A stretch of DNA of 8,491 nucleotides from Clostridiales bacterium. GTDB lineage: Bacteria; Bacillota; Clostridia; Christensenellales; CAG-138. The position numbers were made by a program, and so were the translations under genes. The stretch is from assembly GCA_012511925.1 (NCBI GenBank), contig JAAZFD010000163.1, forward strand, positions 1-8,491, given 5' to 3'. The notes under the pieces were generated by a model. That model did not search any database, was not told the origin of the DNA, and worked only from the letters and a program-made list of their open reading frames with translations. Shown piece after piece: positions 5,951 through 8,491 of the stretch (position 1 is the stretch's first letter; every line of letters starts with the position of its first letter).

Positions 5951-7807
5951 ATGAAAAAAAGCGTATTATTCCGCAAGTTTATTATGATATTCGTTATTAC
6001 CACAGCGGTTTCTACGCTTGTGCTGGTTTCAGCCTATACTTTACTAAGTAAGGACAGGCTATTGGCTCAGAAGATAAATGAATTATCGCCTATTGCTAAT
6101 GCCGTAGCACTTTTAACTACCGAACATCTTGAAAGCAAATTAGACCATGAAACATATTTGTACCTTTGCAAGGAGATGGCAAGCTCTGTCGATTCCTATA
6201 TTCTAATTGTTGAGACATCTTACTCACATCGTTATTTGTCCGAAGCCGTTGATGACCCAGAATTTATAAACGATTTCAAAAGATTCATAGCTACCGACAA
6301 CAAATTCTTTTCTGGCGAAAGGTTTTTTTCAAAGGACTTAAAAATTAGTGGCAAAGCGTATGTTTGCACCGCCGCACATATATATGACGATAGCGGTACT
6401 ATACTTGGAAATACATTCGTTCTGATTGAGCAATCAAGGGTTTTTTCAAACCTTGTTTATTCAAACTATAACATAATAATTTCTGCTTTGATTTCTCTAC
6501 CCTTTGCCACAATAGTTCCGATATCGGGTGTTATTCGTGCATTAAAGCCTACAAAAAACTTGATTATGGTTGCAAAAGAGGTTTCACAGGGGAATTACGA
6601 AGCCAAGGCGAACGAAAAAATTGATGGCGAGTTTGGAACCATTGCCCGTGCCATAAACACCATGACGGACAGAGTTTCTAACATGGTGCGTGAGGTTAGG
6701 GTTGAAAAACGACAGCTAAATCAGATAATAGCAGGACTTTCAGACGGAATAGCCGCAATAGATACAAATGGCAGAATCATGCACTACAACCCTGCGCTTA
6801 TGAATATGTTCGGCGCAGTTGGCGTTTCAACAAGAGAGGAATTAGTACCGCATCCTGAGATTTGGGAGGTTTTCGACGCCGTTTTAGAGGCCGACGAGGT
6901 TCGAATGATTACCTACCACACAGATGACGGAAGAGCCATTTGGATAACCGTATCTACAATTTACGATGACGAAAATAATTGCTCGGGCGCAGTTGGGCTG
7001 TTCAAGGATTCTACCGAAGCCGAAAGATTAGACAATATGCGCAAGGAGTATATCGCAAATATCAGCCATGAGTTTAGAACTCCATTAACTGCTATTAGGG
7101 GTTTGTTAGAGCCACTTTCCGATAATATGGTTCCTGATGATGAAACAAAGCAACGCTACTACAATATTATGTTGGACGAGGTTGGCAGGCTATCGAGATT
7201 GATTTCCGACATGATGACGATTTCGAAGCTGCAATCAAACGCATTGACATTCGAGCTTGAGCCTGTAAACGTAGCCGAAAAGCTGAAGCAGTTAGCTGTT
7301 TCGGTCAACGCAAGTGCGCTTAAAAAGAACATTGAAGTGGTGTTTGAGGTTCAAGAGGATTTGGCGGCACTAACGGACAACGACAGGCTTTCTCAAGTGT
7401 TGGTTATCTTAACGGATAATGCGATAAAATACACCAAAGAGGGCGGAAAGGTGGCTGTTAGTGCAAAATACGAGAAGGATTTCTCTTATCTGTTGAACGA
7501 GCCGAATGTTGCTATATCAAACCCCAGCTACAACTCAAATAAATGCAAGGACAAAATAATTATTAGCATAACCGACAATGGCGTAGGAATTCCCTCAATG
7601 GATTTGCAGAGAATTTTTGAAAGGTTCTACACCGTTAGCAAATCACGCACTAAGGGAAGCACAGGCTTAGGCTTGTCTATAGCACAACAGATTTTAGAGG
7701 CTTTGGGTGAAACCTTGATTGTAAAAAGCGTTGAAGATAAAGGCTCTACATTTATGATAACATTGACAGAGTTTAATCCTATAAGGGATAAGGAATACTT
7801 GTACTAA
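5951..7807 (+). CDS. Sensor histidine kinase (HAMP-PAS-HisKA-HATPase), PhoR/WalK-like
   Basis: A 618-residue membrane kinase. TM1 is at about 8-32, an extracytoplasmic sensor region at about 33-172, TM2 at about 173-196, a HAMP linker at about 197-247 and a PAS domain at about 252-355 (LSDGIAAIDTNGRIMHYN). HisKA follows with the H-box ISHEFRTPLTAI, phospho-acceptor H373. The ATPase domain has N-box N490 (LTDNAIKYT), G1 D542-G546 (DNGVGI), F-box FERFY (556-560) and G2 GSTGLGL (569-575). All catalytic boxes are intact. Between the first ATPase strands and the G1 box there is an unusually long segment (about residues 508-533). The start is ATG 5951 with GGAG at 5940-5943 and 7-nt spacing. It is co-directional with, and probably co-transcribed with, the regulator gene. 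The architecture matches PhoR/WalK/ResE kinases; the ligand is unknown. The gene ends in TAA-like context at 7805-7807, right before the repeat-rich region. Confidence 0.95.
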   Translation: MKKSVLFRKFIMIFVITTAVSTLVLVSAYTLLSKDRLLAQKINELSPIANAVALLTTEHLESKLDHETYLYLCKEMASSVDSYILIVETSYSHRYLSEAVDDPEFINDFKRFIATDNKFFSGERFFSKDLKISGKAYVCTAAHIYDDSGTILGNTFVLIEQSRVFSNLVYSNYNIIISALISLPFATIVPISGVIRALKPTKNLIMVAKEVSQGNYEAKANEKIDGEFGTIARAINTMTDRVSNMVREVRVEKRQLNQIIAGLSDGIAAIDTNGRIMHYNPALMNMFGAVGVSTREELVPHPEIWEVFDAVLEADEVRMITYHTDDGRAIWITVSTIYDDENNCSGAVGLFKDSTEAERLDNMRKEYIANISHEFRTPLTAIRGLLEPLSDNMVPDDETKQRYYNIMLDEVGRLSRLISDMMTISKLQSNALTFELEPVNVAEKLKQLAVSVNASALKKNIEVVFEVQEDLAALTDNDRLSQVLVILTDNAIKYTKEGGKVAVSAKYEKDFSYLLNEPNVAISNPSYNSNKCKDKIIISITDNGVGIPSMDLQRIFERFYTVSKSRTKGSTGLGLSIAQQILEALGETLIVKSVEDKGSTFMITLTEFNPIRDKEYLY

Positions 7808-7811
7808 AAAA

Positions 7812-7880
7812 TCAGCGAAATTTTGTCAAGTAAATTAGCATTTCAAAAATATCCGCTTTTGCCTTGAGATTTTCTATGGT
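7812..7880 (-). pseudogene. Decayed duplicate of the phosphoesterase gene 3' end
   Basis: Read on the - strand, this stretch encodes LTIENLKAKADIFEM and then a short unrelated extension to a TGA at 7812-7814. The native gene ends LTIENAKAKADILKI. At the DNA level 7847-7880 resembles 8229-8263, sharing ATATCCGCTTTTGCC and TTTTCTATGGTTA. A stop codon lies directly upstream in the same frame, so it is only a fragment and not an expressed paralogue. It reaches further into the gene than the tail copy in the tandem unit. Confidence 0.7.
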
Positions 7881-7911
7881 TAATCAGATACGGACATAAA
7901 AGCGAAAAATA

Positions 7912-8085
7912 GGACATAAAAACCGACACTATAGCCAAAACAACTCAAAAATCGTAGGGGCGTACCTATGTGTGCGCCCGCTTGCGACACAGACCTACGG
8001 TTTTCTATTATTTAATAGGTACTTCAAACTACTTTTTTATTTGGTAAATTTATGATTAGATTTTCAGAATATCCGCTTTTGCTTT
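7912..8085. repeat. Tandem repeat unit A (174 bp) with complete palindromic element and gene-tail copy
   Basis: The unit begins GGACATAAAAACCGAC and ends with ATATCCGCTTTTGC, the reverse complement of the phosphoesterase gene's last codons (about 8059-8085). Bases 7946-7990 are identical to 8119-8163 in unit B (45 bp). Its core is a hairpin, GGGCGTAC (7958-7965) with GTGCGCCC (7972-7979) around CTATGT. An outer dyad encloses it: AAAATCGTAGG (7948-7958) with CCTACGGTTTT (7994-8004), one G-U pair. The GTAGGGGCG...CGCCC form resembles dispersed palindromic repeats common in bacterial intergenic DNA; that resemblance is from memory. Confidence 0.88.
7948..8004. terminator. Possible bidirectional terminator formed by the unit A palindrome
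   Basis: The outer arms carry A-run on the left and T-run on the right (AAAAT ... GGTTTT), so RNA from either strand would fold a GC-containing stem next to U residues. It lies between convergent genes, where a bidirectional terminator is expected, and neither gene shows another. The interior is branched and the T-run is only four bases, so strength is uncertain. Confidence 0.4.
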
Positions 8086-8247
8086 GGACATAAAAACCGA
8101 CATTATAACCAAACAACGCAAAAATCGTAGGGGCGTACCTATGTGTGCGCCCGCTTGCGACACTGACCTTATTTAATAGGTACTTCAAACAACTTTTCTA
8201 TTTGGTAAATTTATGATTAGATTTTTAGAATATCCGCTTTTGCCTTT
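8086..8247. repeat. Tandem repeat unit B (162 bp), overlapping the native phosphoesterase gene end
   Basis: Unit B starts with the same GGACATAAAAACCGAC, immediately after unit A, and ends within the real gene's 3' end (8217-8247). The inner hairpin is intact (8131-8138 with 8145-8152). Relative to unit A it lacks 12 bp after GACC (TACGGTTTTCTA), which removes the right arm of the outer dyad, plus scattered substitutions. Confidence 0.88.
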
Positions 8248-8491
8248 GCGTTTTCTATGGTTAGTAATCCTACAGTTTTGCCAACATCGGATAGCGATTT
8301 TGTTGGGCTACCTGGGTTTAGAACCAACACGCCGTTAAGCATATCTATTTGTGGAATATGCGTATGACCGTATAGTGCAACGGAGCCATTCAACTCTTGC
8401 GCACGAAGCACAAGCGAAAATGTATTTGTGTTTACGTTGTATAGATGACCATGTGTGAGAAAAATTTTCACTCCGCCATACTCGATTACCT
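8217..8491 (-). CDS. yfcE: Metallophosphoesterase, YfcE/MJ0936 family (N-terminal part outside window)
   Basis: The frame is open from the right edge to a TAA (complement of 8217-8219), giving about 91 C-terminal residues of a protein normally about 160-185 long. Visible metal-site motifs are FLTHGHLYN and YGHTHIPQ, followed by LNPGSP, which are the C-terminal metallophosphatase signatures of YfcE, B. subtilis YsnB and MJ0936. Members are two-metal cytoplasmic phosphodiesterases whose natural substrate is generally unknown. The residues before the first motif, VIEYGGVKIF, fit the family, so the GTG at 8469-8471 is internal and not a start. The N-terminal D-x-H and GNCD motifs lie beyond the window. 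Its 3' end is embedded in repeat unit B, and the last 14 or so codons have been copied twice downstream. The final residues, KAKADILKI, are normal in length, so the repeats have not visibly damaged the protein. Confidence 0.9.
   Translation of the reverse strand, partial: VIEYGGVKIFLTHGHLYNVNTNTFSLVLRAQELNGSVALYGHTHIPQIDMLNGVLVLNPGSPTKSLSDVGKTVGLLTIENAKAKADILKI

Larger units (their letters stand above)
7808..8216. other. Gene-free, repeat-rich convergent intergenic region
   Basis: These 409 bp separate the kinase gene (+) from the phosphoesterase gene (-). They contain no intact gene. They hold a decayed third copy of the phosphoesterase gene tail (7834-7880), a short GGACATAAAA repeat at 7892-7901, then two tandem repeat units (7912-8085 and from 8086), each with a GGGGCG-type hairpin and a gene-tail copy. 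Confidence 0.8.

Noticed and set aside
7912..8247. CRISPR-like array
   Set aside because: There are only two long units that are similar throughout, with no short repeat/unique spacer alternation and no cas genes.
8469..8471. GTG as the start of the phosphoesterase gene
   Set aside because: The frame stays open to the window edge with family-like residues, and the N-terminal metal-binding motifs must lie upstream.

Overview
The window looks like a chromosomal segment of a low-GC Gram-positive bacterium, most likely an uncultured or little-studied Clostridia-type member of the Bacillota. The reasons are strong GGAGG ribosome binding sites, sigma-A type promoters with TATAAT boxes, an AT-rich base composition, a CwlD-like spore/cell-wall amidase, and the gene order FHA protein - SEDS protein - class B penicillin-binding protein. 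No plasmid, phage, transposase, CRISPR, rRNA or tRNA signal is visible. This placement is an inference from gene content; no database was searched.

Layout. Positions 1-636 hold the 3' part of a Sua5/YwlC-type L-threonylcarbamoyladenylate synthase (+), which converges on a membrane-anchored N-acetylmuramoyl-L-alanine amidase (718-1467, -). A divergent promoter region (about 1468-1593) separates the amidase from a tightly overlapping + strand cell-wall operon: an FHA-domain membrane protein (1594-2121), a SEDS glycosyltransferase of the FtsW/RodA/SpoVE family (2105-3355) and a class B PBP transpeptidase (3352-4821). The gene-free stretch 4822-5194 follows. It contains a degenerate second copy of the PBP gene's 3' end, then a promoter and an inverted repeat. 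Next is a two-component pair: an OmpR-type response regulator (5195-5878) and a HAMP-PAS-HisKA-HATPase sensor kinase (5951-7807). The stretch 7808-8216 contains no intact gene but is highly repetitive. At the right edge, on the - strand, is the C-terminal part of a YfcE/MJ0936-type metallophosphoesterase (8217-8491), cut by the window.

How the genes work together. The SEDS glycosyltransferase and class B PBP form the usual polymerase/crosslinker pair for septal, elongation or spore-cortex peptidoglycan. The membrane-tethered FHA protein is probably an accessory or regulatory subunit. CwlD-like amidases trim peptidoglycan, in spore formers to allow muramic-lactam synthesis in the cortex. The two-component system may respond to envelope or phosphate state, but nothing in the sequence fixes its signal.

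The least expected content is in the intergenic DNA. Downstream of the phosphoesterase gene a unit of about 174 bp is tandemly repeated. Each unit contains a GGGGCG...CGCCC hairpin and a copy of the gene's own 3' end, and there is an older third copy of the gene tail. A similar but more decayed duplication of a gene's 3' end sits 192 bp downstream of the PBP gene end.
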